Positions 1 through 10,010 are shown, counted from the stretch's first letter. The stretch: DNA of 42,438 bases from Acidobacteriota bacterium (GCA_040752915.1 JBFMHB010000024.1:1-42438), one strand, 5' to 3'. Numbers and translations: made by a program. Notes: generated by a model not told the origin, from the letters alone.

Positions 1-2662
1 GGCTGTTCACGATGGCGCCGATGCTCTGCAGGATGGCCTGCAGGTTGGAGGAGGTGGCGGCGGCGAAGTACTTGCCGCCCGTCTGGGTGGCGATGGCGTC
101 GAGGACCGTGGCGTCGGCGCTCCCGAACCCGATGGTGAACACAGGGATGCCCAGTCCCTGGGCGTAGGCGATGAGTTCGGACTGGGAGTGGGCCGAGGAG
201 TTGTCCTCGCCGTCGGTCATGGCGACGACGGCCTTTCGCCCGGTCCGGGTGGAGGTGTTGGAGAGGGCCTGGTAGACCCCGTCGTAGAAGGCCGTCATCC
301 CGCCCTTGTAGGGATACCCGTCGATGGCCGCGCCGAGGGCCGTCTTGTCCGTGGTGAAGTCCATGACCAGGTCCACGGTGCTGGTGAAGCCGTACACCGC
401 CGCCTGGTCGGTGGAGCCCAGGAGCGCCAGGAAGGCCTTGGCCGCGGTCTTCTCGTCGTTGAAGGCGGTGGAGCCGAGGCTTCCCGAATTGTCGAGGACC
501 AGGGCCGTGTAGAGGTCTCCGGCGCCGGCGGATCCGCTGGTCACCGTGAAGTTCGTGACGGGCACCCCGTCCTCGGTCAGGCAGAAGGCCGAGGCGGGCA
601 GGCCCGTGACGGGGTTGCCCAGGGCGTCCAGGACGCTCACGACGGCTTTCACCGTGGGGCACGCCGAGGCGTCCACCTGGTTGAGGAGGAAGGTGGCCGG
701 GCAGTTGGAGACCGAGCCCACGGCGATGGTGGTCTGGCAGATCGTCTGGAGCAGCCCCGAGGCCGTGTCGAAGATCAGCGACTCCACGGTGTAGAGGCCC
801 GATTCTCCCGAGGAGGGAAGATACAGGCTGAAAGTGGCGGGATCGTCCGCGCTGCCGTACGTGGTGAAGGTCGTGTCGTCCCCCGCCACGTTCACGCCGA
901 AGGGGTCGAGGATGTTGGTCTCGATCCGGATCTGCTGGGAGGCCAGGGTGGTGTCGGCCTCCGTGGTCACGATGACCTCCTCGCCGAAATCGTAGGAGGT
1001 CTTGTCCGTGCCGATGGTCCGGCAGGAGGCCGTGGCGGGGCACCCGCCGTCGATCACGATCTGGGCCTGCTTCATGTAGACGCACCAGCCCGTGTTATCC
1101 ACGTCCACGTGGATCTCGACGTAGTTGTTCCCTGAAAGGACCCAGGAGAGGTTCGGGATCGTGAAGACCGTGGTGGAATCCTGGTTGTTGGCCCCCGTGA
1201 GCGTCCCCAGGAGGTGGCCGTTGAAGTAGACCTCGTCCACCTCGCCGCTCGTCTCGTCCACGTCGTTGCACAGAAGGAGCAGTTTGGCGCTCGCCACCGG
1301 GAGGGGGCCGGTGACGGGCACGTTGAATTCGATGGGGTGGTTCCCGTCCGAGTTCCAGACGCAGGTGTTCCAGTCCCCGTCGGGCGTGCCCGTGCGGGCG
1401 TTGTTCTCGTTGTCGTCCGTGACGATGTAGGTCCCGCACCCCGCCTGGACGCACCCCGGGGGCACGTAGACCTGGCCCGTGACGGTCTTGGAGCCCAGGT
1501 TGGTGGAGTTGACCTGGATGGTGTAGGTCAGGGTCCCCGTGACGTCGCCCGTGGCCCGGATGTTCCACGACTTGAGGGAGGAGGCCCCCAGGGCCAGGTC
1601 CCCCACGGTCTGGCTGAGGGTCCCCGAGGCCAGGGAGAGGCCCGCGGGCAGGCTCAGGGTGGCCGTGACGCCGGTCACGGTGCCCGTGGCCCCCGAGAGG
1701 GTGTTGGACAGGTACAGGGATGCGGTGAAGGGGTTGGGGGAGAACTGGCCGAGGAGGCAGTCCAGGGTGGCGGGGGCGGTGAGGGCCGTGGCGAGGGGAG
1801 GGGTCGTGTTGACGGCCACGCTCCCCAGGCCGTAGTAGGTCCCGAAGGTGACGCTGGTGCCCGGCGGGATGACCCGGTCCACCCAGTAGGGCGCGTAGGC
1901 CGTGTCGTAGATGGTGGCGCCGGGGTCCACCGTGTAATCGAATTCAGTCCCGTAGATGTTCGACCAGTAAGCAACTTGGAACCGGTCCGGGGGCGAAGCC
2001 ACCTGTCCTCCCAAGAGGGTCCCTTGGCAGGTCACGGTGGGGTTGTAAAGGTCGTCGAAGACGAAGAAGTAGGGGGGGACCGAAGCCCCGGTCCACTCGG
2101 TCTCGTTGGAGATGGAGCCCGTGCCGGGCACCTGGAAGGGGGCGTTGTCGTTGTCCCCGATCTTGGTGTCGAGCATGACGCGCACGCCCACCGTGTGGCT
2201 CACCGAGTCGTTGTTCCCCACCTTGTACTCGATGAGGTAGGTGTCCTGGTGGCCCGTGGTGGCGCTCGTCACGAGGGTGATCTTCTGGTGGACCTTGAGG
2301 GGGCCCGTGCCCAGGTACCAGATGCCCTCGTTGGTGAGGCCCACGGTGGTGGGGGCCTGGACCAGGGTCCCGAAGGCGTGGCCGTCGTTCGTGTAGACCG
2401 TCCCGTCCACCTTGACGGAGGTGAAGGACGTTCCAGGGTAGGGATGCCCGTAAATCAGAACGGGCCCGCCCGGCACGCCCATGGTGAACTGGCCCGTGGT
2501 GTCGTCGATGGCCGACTCGATGTAGGACGACCCGGGTCCCCAGGAGGCGATCCCGACGGGCCCTCCCGACCGGGGCTGCTTGTCGGCGGCCGAGGCCGAC
2601 GCGGCGGTCAGGACCGAAACGGCCGCCAGGAACACGAGGAGACAACGAGTGAGCGCGCGCAT
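1..2662 (-). CDS. Large secreted von Willebrand factor A domain protein (C-terminus beyond window)
   Basis: The minus-strand frame is open from an ATG at 2662 to the left edge, giving 887 codons with no stop, so the C-terminus is missing. A strong Shine-Dalgarno (AAGGAGG) lies about 6 bases before the ATG. The N-terminus is a Sec signal peptide (basic start, hydrophobic core, ASASA-A cleavage region near residue 26). Residues 30-400 are beta-rich, Thr/Gly/Asn-rich and Ig-like. Residues about 410-545 look like a jelly-roll/galactose-binding fold with several Asp/Asn-rich loops. The von Willebrand A domain starts near residue 718, with the MIDAS motif D724-N-S-G-S728 and a TDGEDN segment at 816-821. 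Such proteins usually bind partners through a metal ion at the cell surface. Substrate and anchoring are unknown because the end is absent. I am confident of the frame and the vWA call, less so of the middle domains. Confidence 0.9.
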   Translation of the reverse strand, partial: MRALTRCLLVFLAAVSVLTAASASAADKQPRSGGPVGIASWGPGSSYIESAIDDTTGQFTMGVPGGPVLIYGHPYPGTSFTSVKVDGTVYTNDGHAFGTLVQAPTTVGLTNEGIWYLGTGPLKVHQKITLVTSATTGHQDTYLIEYKVGNNDSVSHTVGVRVMLDTKIGDNDNAPFQVPGTGSISNETEWTGASVPPYFFVFDDLYNPTVTCQGTLLGGQVASPPDRFQVAYWSNIYGTEFDYTVDPGATIYDTAYAPYWVDRVIPPGTSVTFGTYYGLGSVAVNTTPPLATALTAPATLDCLLGQFSPNPFTASLYLSNTLSGATGTVTGVTATLSLPAGLSLASGTLSQTVGDLALGASSLKSWNIRATGDVTGTLTYTIQVNSTNLGSKTVTGQVYVPPGCVQAGCGTYIVTDDNENNARTGTPDGDWNTCVWNSDGNHPIEFNVPVTGPLPVASAKLLLLCNDVDETSGEVDEVYFNGHLLGTLTGANNQDSTTVFTIPNLSWVLSGNNYVEIHVDVDNTGWCVYMKQAQIVIDGGCPATASCRTIGTDKTSYDFGEEVIVTTEADTTLASQQIRIETNILDPFGVNVAGDDTTFTTYGSADDPATFSLYLPSSGESGLYTVESLIFDTASGLLQTICQTTIAVGSVSNCPATFLLNQVDASACPTVKAVVSVLDALGNPVTGLPASAFCLTEDGVPVTNFTVTSGSAGAGDLYTALVLDNSGSLGSTAFNDEKTAAKAFLALLGSTDQAAVYGFTSTVDLVMDFTTDKTALGAAIDGYPYKGGMTAFYDGVYQALSNTSTRTGRKAVVAMTDGEDNSSAHSQSELIAYAQGLGIPVFTIGFGSADATVLDAIATQTGGKYFAAATSSNLQAILQSIGAIVNS

Positions 2663-2677
2663 GACCCCCTCCTTCGT

Positions 2678-2699
2678 CCGGACGCACGGGGGCGTCCGG
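2678..2699 (-). promoter_or_regulatory. Leader hairpin just upstream of the vWA gene's Shine-Dalgarno
   Basis: Perfect 8-bp inverted repeat (CCGGACGC at 2678-2685 and GCGTCCGG at 2692-2699) with a 6-base loop. In the minus-strand mRNA it ends only a few bases before the Shine-Dalgarno of the gene starting at 2662. It could modulate ribosome access or protect the 5' end; no known riboswitch class is recognised. Confidence 0.4.
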
Positions 2700-2767
2700 T
2701 CTGAACTGCCCTGTAAGTGTGCAATCGCCCCAAATTTCCGGGTGCCTCATCCCCGCTGGATGAGAAA

Positions 2768-2796
2768 AAAATATACCGCCTTCGGACCCTGTGCAA
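2768..2796 (-). promoter_or_regulatory. Candidate sigma-70-type promoter for the vWA gene
   Basis: Read on the minus strand: TTGCAC (2796-2791), a 17-base spacer, then TATTTT (2773-2768) inside the only A/T-rich patch of this intergenic region. It would give a 5' leader of roughly 100 bases containing the hairpin at 2678-2699. Motif match only. Confidence 0.4.
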
Positions 2797-3226
2797 GGCT
2801 GTTCCGCCCCCCGGGGGCCTGGCCGGGGCGGTTGGCCCGATCCGTTCCGGCCGCCGTGGGAACGAGGCGGGATCGTCAGGCTCCGGCACCCGCAGGCCCA
2901 CCTCGTGCCTTCTCGGCCCTCCGAGATTCGCCAGGAAAGCGCGGGTGGCTTCGGAGGGTCCTCAGGTTCACGAGGGAAAGGCGCGGCCTCTTGGACGGGG
3001 CGGGCCCGTCCCACCCCGCTCGCGGGCTCAGAGGGGGCGGCGGTGGAGGGCCGTCCCCCGTGAAGGAGACCTTCCGCGCGGGCTTTCGGAGGCCATCCCG
3101 TTGCCCGGCGCGGGATCTTGACCTGCCCTCCTCCCTTGTCGCCGTTCCGGGCCGGGGCGTAGACTGGTCCGGTAAAGCGAAGCGAATCCAGGGCGGGGCG
3201 GACGCGGCTCCGCGCGGGGAGGGACC
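2797..3226. other. Divergent intergenic region, no gene seen
   Basis: This stretch lies between the divergent vWA and macroglobulin genes. Short frames are open on both strands because of the GC content, but none shows a Shine-Dalgarno with protein-like composition. No convincing plus-strand promoter is visible; a TTGACC at about 3118 has no matching -10 box. Confidence 0.5.
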
Positions 3227-6200
3227 ATGAGGCACGGCGCGGGTAAGGCCATCGGGCTGGCGGCGATGCTGGCGGCGTCCACGGTCTTGTGGGGGGCGGA
3301 GGACGGGTTGCGGGTCTTGAAGGCGGGCCCCGAGGGGGAGATCGCCACCCTCACCGAAGCCAACGAGATCCGGGTCGTTTTTTCGGAGCCCATGGTGGCC
3401 CTCGGGCGCATTCCCGATCCGGTCCGGGCCCCCTACTTCTCCATCCAGCCCGCCGTGGACGGGGTCTTTCGCTGGTCGGGGACGGACACCCTCCTCTTCA
3501 CGCCCAAGGCCCCCCTCCCCTACGCGACACGCTACACCGTGACCCTCGCCAGGGAGGCCCGGGCGGTTTCGGGCCGGAGCCTCGAAGAGGCCTTCTCCTT
3601 TTCCTTCACGACCCCCACGGTGCGGCTGAAGAGCGTCCGATGGTACCGCAAGGACGGCACGGTTCGATCGCCTGCGGTTCTGGTCCTCGCCTTCAACCAG
3701 CCGGTGAAGGCCGCCGAAGTGGTCCGCCACCTAAACCTCGTCTTCAAACCCCATTCCTGGGAGCCCCCGCCCCTGCCTCCGGAGGGCCTCTCCTGGCTCC
3801 GCAGGGAAGATCCCCAGGCCCTGGAGGACTACCAGTTCAAAGTCGCCGAAGCCACCCTGGCGGCGCGCTCGAACCGGCCCGTCCCCTTCGGCCTGGCCTC
3901 TTCCTGGGACGAGAAGCGTTTTCCCAAGCAGGACGAGATCGTCGTTCTGGAGACCGTTTCCGTGCCGCCGCCCAACGCCTGGATGGGCCTCGAGGTCGCC
4001 CCGGGCGTCCCCAGCCCGGCGGGGTCCGAAACGCCGGGGGAATTCCAGGGCTACACGGTGGAGCTGGAGCCGGCCTTCTTCGTGGAGGGCCTGCGCTGTT
4101 CGGTGGGGTGCAACCCGGACCGGTACAATCCCCTCCGGTTCACGACGCCCCTCTATTTGGCGGACTTGAAAAGGGGCTTTACGGTTCGGCGGGCCACGGG
4201 CCCCGATACCTCCGAACCGCTGGCCCGGGGCGAGGAGGCGGCGGAGGACGGGTCCTGGGACTACCCCAGCGTGGCCTGGTCCTTGGACCAGACCGGCTTC
4301 CCCTTCGGCGCGGCCCAGACCTTCGTCCTGAAACTGGACCGGAGCCTCCGGTCCGCCGACGGCCAGACCCTGGGCTACACGTGGGTCGGAAGCCTCGTCA
4401 ACCTCCACCGCATGGCCTTTTCGAGCTTCGAATCGGGCTTCGGTGTCTGGGAGGCGGCGGGAGGCCCGGTGGTCCCCTTCAGCGCCCGGAACCTCAAGTG
4501 GGTGGATCAGTGGGTCTCTCCCCTGCGTCCGGAGGGCCTCATGGAGGCCATCCGCGCCCTGTCGGTCCGGCCCTCCACCAAGGACCCCGACACGGGCGAG
4601 GTCCAGGACGACTGGAACTGGGAGCCCTTCCGCCTTCCGCCCCCCGGGGAGCCGGTGAAACGGCCCCTGCGGTGGGTCAGCGACAAGACCCAATTTTACG
4701 GGTTGGACCTGAGTCCGGCCTTGAACTCCCAGGGGAAGGGGCTCGTCTGGGCGGCGGTCCGCAACGGGGAGGCCATCGCCAACGCCAGTCTCGAGCCCGA
4801 CGGGCGGCCCAAGGCCACCCTCCTCCAGGTGACGGACCTGGGCATCACCGTGAAGGACAGCCCCCAGAACACCCTGGTCTGGGTCACCCGCCTCTCCGAC
4901 GGATCGCCCGTGGAGGGCGCGCGGGTCACCCTCCTCCAGCCCGGCGGCGCGGCCTTCTGGAGGGGCGTCACCGACGAGGCCGGGTTGGCCCACGCCGAGG
5001 AGACGCCCCTTCGAAACCCCGACGGCTGGTGGCGCTTCGCCTACGTCGTGACTGCCGAGAAGGACGGGGACGTGGCCTACGCCTGCTCCGACTGGAACGA
5101 GGGGGTGGAGCCCTGGTCCTTCGGCGCGGACCTCGACCTCTTCGAGGCCAAGCCCGTCTTGCGCGGGGCCGTGTTCCCCGATCGGGGCGTCTACAAGCTG
5201 GGGGAGGAGGTTCACCTCAAGGCCATCCTGCGCAGCGACACGGCCTCCGGCATGAAAGTCCCCCCCGAGGGGCAGAAGGTGGAGGTCGTCCTCAAGGACA
5301 GCCGGGACGGCGACGTGGACAAGCGCATCGTGACCCTGAACGCCTGGGGGGCCGCCGACTGGACCGTGAAGATTCCCGAGGAGGCCCCCCTCGGGACCTA
5401 CTCCATCAGCGCCACCGTCGAGGGCCACCACCGCTCCACCTACGACACCTTCCTCGTGGCCGCCTACCGGAAGCCCGATTTCCGGGTGGACGCCGCCCTC
5501 GGCGCCCCCGAGCGGGTGGCCGGCGCGACCCTGACGGGCTCGGTCTTGGGCCGCTACCTCTTCGGCGCGCCCATGGCCGGGAAGCAAGTCGCGTGGGTGA
5601 CCTCGCGCCGGCGCCTCTTCTCCGTGCCCCCCGCCGTTGCCGATGCCTACCCCGAAGAGCGCTGGGCCTTCTTGGATGAGGCCGGCTGGGGAAGGTACCG
5701 CTCCCGCGAGGAGGACGTCCTCGAGCGGAAGGAGGGGGCGCTGGACGCCCAGGGCCAGGTGAAGGTCGAGATCCCCACCCGGCCCGACGACGGTGTCGCC
5801 TACACCTACACCCTCGAGGGCACGGTGACGGACGTCTCGCGCCAGAGCCTCTCGGGCCGAGCCTCCCTTCCGGTCTATCCGGCGCCCTTCTTCGTGGGCC
5901 TTCGCCGCCCCGGCTATTTCGTGGACGCGGGCAAGGAGCTGGAGAACGAGGTGGTGGCCGCGGGGCTGGACGGCCTGGCCGTCCCGGGCGTGACGGTGCG
6001 CCTGTCCCTGGTCCAGGTGCAGTGGCACAGCGTCCGCCGCGCCGAGGGCAACGGCTTTTACACCTGGGAGTGCGAGAGGCGGGAGGTGGAGAAGTGGACG
6101 GGCGAAGCGGAGACGGCCGCAGAGCCGGTTCCCGTCCGGATCCCCGTCCTCGAAGGTGGCTACTACCTCCTCAAGGGCGAGGCGGGGGACGCCTCCGGCC

Positions 6201-9070
6201 GCCGGACCTCCTCCTCCGTCTCCTTCTACGCCCTGGGCGCGGGGTACACGGCCTGGGAGCGGTACGACCACAATCGCATGGACCTCGTCCCCGAAAAGAA
6301 GACCTACCGGCCCGGCGAGACGGCCCGCATTCTGATCAAGTCGCCCTGGGAGAAGGCCAAGGCCCTGCTCACGACGGAGCGCGAGGGCGTGAGAACCCGG
6401 AAGGTCTTCGACCTCACCTCCACCCAGCAGACGGTGGAGGTCCCCATCGGCGAGGAACACGTCCCCAACGTCTTCGTATCGGTCCTTCTCGTGAAGGGCC
6501 GCACGGAAGCCTTCACCACCGAAGACGCGAGCGACCCGGGAAAGCCCTCCTTCCGGATGGGGATGGTGGAGCTGAAGGTGGAGGACCGCTCCAAGCGGCT
6601 CGCCGTGTCCATCGAAACGGACCGCGAGGAGTACCGGCCCGCCGCCCGGGCCAAGGTCACGGTGGCGGTCTCCGATCCCGCCGGGAAGCCCGACGCCGCC
6701 GAAGTCACCCTCTGGGCGGTGGACTACGGCGTCCTCTCCCTGACGGGGTACAAGACCCCCGACCTGCTCCCCGAGGTCTGGGTGCCCAAGGCCCTTCAGG
6801 TCCTCACCCAGGACTCCCGCCAGCGCATCGTCTCCCGCCGCGTGCTGACGCCCAAGGGCGCCGACGAGGGCGGAGGGGGAGGCGCCGAGGACGGCCCGGG
6901 GACGATCCGGAAGGACTTCCGCGTGCTCGCCTTCTACCTGGGCTCCCTCGTCACCGACTCCCGTGGAAAGGTGACCACAGAAGTCACATTACCAGACGGA
7001 CTCACCACCTATCGCATCATGGCCGTGGCCCAGGACAAGGCCTCGCGCTTCGGGTGGGCCCAGCGCGAAATCCGCACGAGCAAGCCCCTCCTCCTCCTGC
7101 CCGCCTTCCCTCGGTTCCTCGCCCTGAAGGACCGGGCCTCCTTCGGGTGCGTCGTCCACAGCCGAATGAAGGAGCCCGGCACGGTGCGCGTCACGGCGAG
7201 GAGCCTCGATCCCGAGCGCCTGAAGATCACCGGGCCGGCGGAGACAAACGTGGAGGTCTCGCCGGGAGCCCCAGCCGAGGCCCGCTTCGCCTTTGAGGCC
7301 GTGGGCGTGGGAAGGGCCCGCCTGCGGCTCGAGGCCCGGCTCGAGGGCGAGGCGGATGCCCTGGAAGAGTCCCTTCCCGTGGAGCTTCTCGTTTCCCCCG
7401 AGGTGGTGGCCGCCTACGGCCAGGCCCGGCCCGACGCCGCCGAGGCCCTGGAGGTCCCCCCGGGCGCCGTGGCCGATTTCGGAGGCCTCGACCTCGAACT
7501 CTCTTCCACGGCCCTGGTGGGCCTGGGCGAGGGCGCGCGCTACCTCGTGGACTATCCCTACGGCTGCGCCGAGCAGAGGTCCTCTTGCGCCCTGGCCCTG
7601 GTCCTCGCGTCGGACCTCGGCGACGCCTTCTCGCTTCCCGGCATCGAGCCGGAAAAACTGCGCTCCATCTCGCAGAGGACCCTCAAGGACCTGGAGGCCT
7701 ACCAGTGCGAGAACGGGGGGTTCGTCTACTGGAAGGGGGACCCCTGCTTCTACGCCTCCGCTTACCTGACGAGCTACGTCCTGCACGTCTACCAGAGGGC
7801 CCAGGGGCTGGGCTACGCGGTGAATCCCGCGGTCCTCCAGAAGGGCTACGGCTACCTCGAAGGGGAGCTGAACCGTCCCCACCCGGGTAACGAGGGGTGG
7901 TGGCCCGCCTACACCGCGTGGCAGGCCTTCTCCGTCAAGGTCCTCTCCGAGGGCGGCCGCAACGTGGACAGCCACCTCACTCGGCTCCACGGCTACGCGG
8001 ACCGCATGCCGGTCTTCGCCCTGGCCTACCTCGCCGACGCCATGCGGGCCTCCGGCCGCTTCGAGTCGGAGCGCGCCTCCCTCCTCAAGCGCATGGACAA
8101 CGCCATCCTTCCCGAGGGCGGGTCGGCCCACGTGGAGGAACTCTCGGACCCGTACCTGCTCTGGTTCTGGAACTCGAACGTGCGCTCCACGGCCATCGTT
8201 CTGAGGACCTTCGTGAAGGAGCCCTCGCGGGAGGAACTCGTGACCCGGATGGTCCGGTGGCTCCTGAAGGTCCGGGAGAAGGGCCGCTGGGGCAACACCC
8301 AGGAGAACGCCCTGTGCATGGAGTCTCTGGTGGACTACTACCGGGCCTATGAAAAGGAGATCCCCGATTTCACGGCCCTCGTCTCCCTCGGCGGGGACCC
8401 GGTCGCCTCGAAGGGCTTCCAGGGACGGTCGGCCCAGGCCTGGAAAAAGTCCCTGCCCATGCCCGGTATCCTGGCCCGGGGCCCGGCGGGAACGCGGCTT
8501 CCCCTCGCCTTCAAGAAGGAGGGAACGGGGACGCTCTTCTACGCGGCCCGCCTCAAGTACGCCGTGGACACGCTCTTCCAGGAGGGTCTGGACGCGGGGA
8601 TGCGGGTGGCCCGGACCTACGAGCCCTTCACGGAGAAGGGGGGCGCGGAGCCCTCCCGGACCTTCAAGGCCGGGTCCCTCGTGCGCGTCACGATCACCCT
8701 CGACCTGACCAAGGAGCGGCGGTACGTGGCCGTGACGGACCCGCTTCCCGCGGGCTTCGAGCCCGTGGAATCCTGGTTCGCCACGACGGCGCGGGACCTC
8801 GTCCGCGCCCAGAACGCTCCGGGGGAGGAGGACGCCGGGTACGACTGGACCGCCTGGTGGCGCCGGGGCGGCTTCGACCACGTGGAGCGGCACGACGATC
8901 GCGTGCTCCTCTTCGCCACGCGGCTCTCCGAGGGGAAGCACGTCTTCTCCTACGTCTGCCGCGCCACGACGCCGGGGTCCTACCGGACGGCGCCCGCACG
9001 CGCCGAGGAAATGTACGAGCCCGAGGTCTTCGGAAGGACCGCCACGGACCAGATCGAAGTCGGCGAGTAG
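3227..9070 (+). CDS. Bacterial alpha-2-macroglobulin family protein with intact thioester
   Basis: 1947 residues, the usual size for large bacterial alpha-2-macroglobulins (E. coli YfhM family), which trap attacking proteases in the periplasm after bait-region cleavage. The order fits: signal peptide (1 to about 23, ending near LWGA), an SbsA/Big_5-like Ig domain (45-130), macroglobulin domains including the MG segment near 645 (GVYKLGEEVHLKA), a Gly-rich bait-like stretch (about 1207-1228), the A2M core (about 1231-1290), the thioester domain with C1447-A-E-Q1450 in context YPYGCAEQ, and a C-terminal beta domain (about 1790-1947). The CxEQ motif implies covalent capture. There is no lipobox cysteine, so unlike YfhM it is probably a soluble periplasmic or secreted protein. 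The ATG follows GGGGAGGGACC. The secreted NTF2-like gene follows after 57 bases, and pbpC, its usual partner in E. coli, lies 6.8 kb downstream. Confidence 0.95.
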   Translation: MRHGAGKAIGLAAMLAASTVLWGAEDGLRVLKAGPEGEIATLTEANEIRVVFSEPMVALGRIPDPVRAPYFSIQPAVDGVFRWSGTDTLLFTPKAPLPYATRYTVTLAREARAVSGRSLEEAFSFSFTTPTVRLKSVRWYRKDGTVRSPAVLVLAFNQPVKAAEVVRHLNLVFKPHSWEPPPLPPEGLSWLRREDPQALEDYQFKVAEATLAARSNRPVPFGLASSWDEKRFPKQDEIVVLETVSVPPPNAWMGLEVAPGVPSPAGSETPGEFQGYTVELEPAFFVEGLRCSVGCNPDRYNPLRFTTPLYLADLKRGFTVRRATGPDTSEPLARGEEAAEDGSWDYPSVAWSLDQTGFPFGAAQTFVLKLDRSLRSADGQTLGYTWVGSLVNLHRMAFSSFESGFGVWEAAGGPVVPFSARNLKWVDQWVSPLRPEGLMEAIRALSVRPSTKDPDTGEVQDDWNWEPFRLPPPGEPVKRPLRWVSDKTQFYGLDLSPALNSQGKGLVWAAVRNGEAIANASLEPDGRPKATLLQVTDLGITVKDSPQNTLVWVTRLSDGSPVEGARVTLLQPGGAAFWRGVTDEAGLAHAEETPLRNPDGWWRFAYVVTAEKDGDVAYACSDWNEGVEPWSFGADLDLFEAKPVLRGAVFPDRGVYKLGEEVHLKAILRSDTASGMKVPPEGQKVEVVLKDSRDGDVDKRIVTLNAWGAADWTVKIPEEAPLGTYSISATVEGHHRSTYDTFLVAAYRKPDFRVDAALGAPERVAGATLTGSVLGRYLFGAPMAGKQVAWVTSRRRLFSVPPAVADAYPEERWAFLDEAGWGRYRSREEDVLERKEGALDAQGQVKVEIPTRPDDGVAYTYTLEGTVTDVSRQSLSGRASLPVYPAPFFVGLRRPGYFVDAGKELENEVVAAGLDGLAVPGVTVRLSLVQVQWHSVRRAEGNGFYTWECERREVEKWTGEAETAAEPVPVRIPVLEGGYYLLKGEAGDASGRRTSSSVSFYALGAGYTAWERYDHNRMDLVPEKKTYRPGETARILIKSPWEKAKALLTTEREGVRTRKVFDLTSTQQTVEVPIGEEHVPNVFVSVLLVKGRTEAFTTEDASDPGKPSFRMGMVELKVEDRSKRLAVSIETDREEYRPAARAKVTVAVSDPAGKPDAAEVTLWAVDYGVLSLTGYKTPDLLPEVWVPKALQVLTQDSRQRIVSRRVLTPKGADEGGGGGAEDGPGTIRKDFRVLAFYLGSLVTDSRGKVTTEVTLPDGLTTYRIMAVAQDKASRFGWAQREIRTSKPLLLLPAFPRFLALKDRASFGCVVHSRMKEPGTVRVTARSLDPERLKITGPAETNVEVSPGAPAEARFAFEAVGVGRARLRLEARLEGEADALEESLPVELLVSPEVVAAYGQARPDAAEALEVPPGAVADFGGLDLELSSTALVGLGEGARYLVDYPYGCAEQRSSCALALVLASDLGDAFSLPGIEPEKLRSISQRTLKDLEAYQCENGGFVYWKGDPCFYASAYLTSYVLHVYQRAQGLGYAVNPAVLQKGYGYLEGELNRPHPGNEGWWPAYTAWQAFSVKVLSEGGRNVDSHLTRLHGYADRMPVFALAYLADAMRASGRFESERASLLKRMDNAILPEGGSAHVEELSDPYLLWFWNSNVRSTAIVLRTFVKEPSREELVTRMVRWLLKVREKGRWGNTQENALCMESLVDYYRAYEKEIPDFTALVSLGGDPVASKGFQGRSAQAWKKSLPMPGILARGPAGTRLPLAFKKEGTGTLFYAARLKYAVDTLFQEGLDAGMRVARTYEPFTEKGGAEPSRTFKAGSLVRVTITLDLTKERRYVAVTDPLPAGFEPVESWFATTARDLVRAQNAPGEEDAGYDWTAWWRRGGFDHVERHDDRVLLFATRLSEGKHVFSYVCRATTPGSYRTAPARAEEMYEPEVFGRTATDQIEVGE

Positions 9071-9127
9071 CGGCCGATTCCCGTCGCCCGGACTCGGACC
9101 GGGGACGAAGAAAAGGGAGGGCGATTC

Positions 9128-9994
9128 ATGGACCTGAAGCGGGCTGTCGTGATGGCCGGATTCACGCTCGTCGCCTTGACGCGGGCCGCGGGGCAGGCGC
9201 CCTCCCCCTCGCCCGCGGCGTCTCTGGAGGCGGCCGAACACGCCTTCGCCCGCGCCGCCGCGGAGAAGGGGATCCGGGAGGCTTTTCTGGGGGTGCTGGC
9301 CGAGGAGGCCGTCGTCTTTCGTCCGGGCCCCGTGGCGGCCCGGCGCTGGTACGAGGAGAGACCGCCCCAGCCCGGCCTCCTCGCCTGGGCGCCCCAGAGG
9401 GTGGAGGTCTCCCGTGCGGCGGACCTCGGTTACACCTTCGGTCCCTGGGAATACCGGAAGGACCCCAAGTCCCCCTCGCCGGACGCCTGCGGCCGCTACC
9501 TCTCGATCTGGAAGCGGGAGAAAGGAGGGCCTTGGACGCTCCTCCTCGACACGGGTGTGGGCCATCCCTGTTCCGGTCCGCTGCCCGGTGGAGCGGCGGA
9601 ACTTCTCTCCCTCCAGGCCGCGATGGAGGAAAGCGCGGATCGGAAGGCCCTGGACGCGGACCACGCCTTCACGGCGGCCCTGAAAGGAAACGACGTGGCG
9701 GCGGCCGCCGCCCTGGCCGCGCCCGACGTGGCCGTCTTCCGGGAGGGGGCTTTGCCCGCCTCGGGCCCCGAAGCCCTCGCCGAGGCCCTCCGCCCGGCTT
9801 CCGGGCAGGCCTCCTGGACCGCTTCACTCGTGTGGCCCGCCTCGTCGAAAGACCTCACCCTCGTGGCGGGCATCGCCACCGTCCCTCCGGCGGCCGGCCA
9901 GGACGAGCCGCGGGCCATGGTCTTCGCGCGCATCTGGCGTCGAGACTCCGCGGGAATCTGGCGCCTCGCCGTGGACTACCTCGCGCCGAGGTGA
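9128..9994 (+). CDS. Secreted protein with two NTF2-like (DUF4440/SnoaL-type) domains
   Basis: 288 residues starting at an ATG behind GGGAGGG. A signal peptide covers residues 1 to about 22 (ends near RAAGQA). The mature part looks duplicated. Residues about 32-150 and 165-288 both begin with a helix of the form A-x-x-A-F-x-x-A, continue to a VVFR/VAVFR strand followed by a Gly/Pro turn, and end in strands of the type IWKRE...WTLLLD and IWRRD...WRLAVD. That pattern is typical of the DUF4440/SnoaL-like cone fold, used both as small-molecule binding pockets and as enzymes. No catalytic residues can be named. The 57-base gap after the macroglobulin, with no terminator, suggests co-transcription, so a periplasmic role linked to it is possible. 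Fold call moderately secure; function unknown. Confidence 0.75.
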   Translation: MDLKRAVVMAGFTLVALTRAAGQAPSPSPAASLEAAEHAFARAAAEKGIREAFLGVLAEEAVVFRPGPVAARRWYEERPPQPGLLAWAPQRVEVSRAADLGYTFGPWEYRKDPKSPSPDACGRYLSIWKREKGGPWTLLLDTGVGHPCSGPLPGGAAELLSLQAAMEESADRKALDADHAFTAALKGNDVAAAAALAAPDVAVFREGALPASGPEALAEALRPASGQASWTASLVWPASSKDLTLVAGIATVPPAAGQDEPRAMVFARIWRRDSAGIWRLAVDYLAPR

Positions 9995-10010
9995 GTCGAG
10001 GTGGGGAGGC

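Noticed and set aside
188-1135. Plus-strand frames across 188-2704
   Set aside because: They are antisense to the vWA frame, which has a signal peptide, a MIDAS motif and a strong Shine-Dalgarno; the plus-strand translations are Gly/Val/Arg-rich with no domain.
3118-3166. TTGACC at 3118 with TAGACT at 3161 as a macroglobulin promoter
   Set aside because: The spacing of 37 bases is far outside the normal 15-19.
3731-6460. Long minus-strand open frame inside the macroglobulin gene
   Set aside because: Low-complexity Gly/Arg/Leu/Val translation, no ribosome site, and the plus strand encodes a clear family protein.
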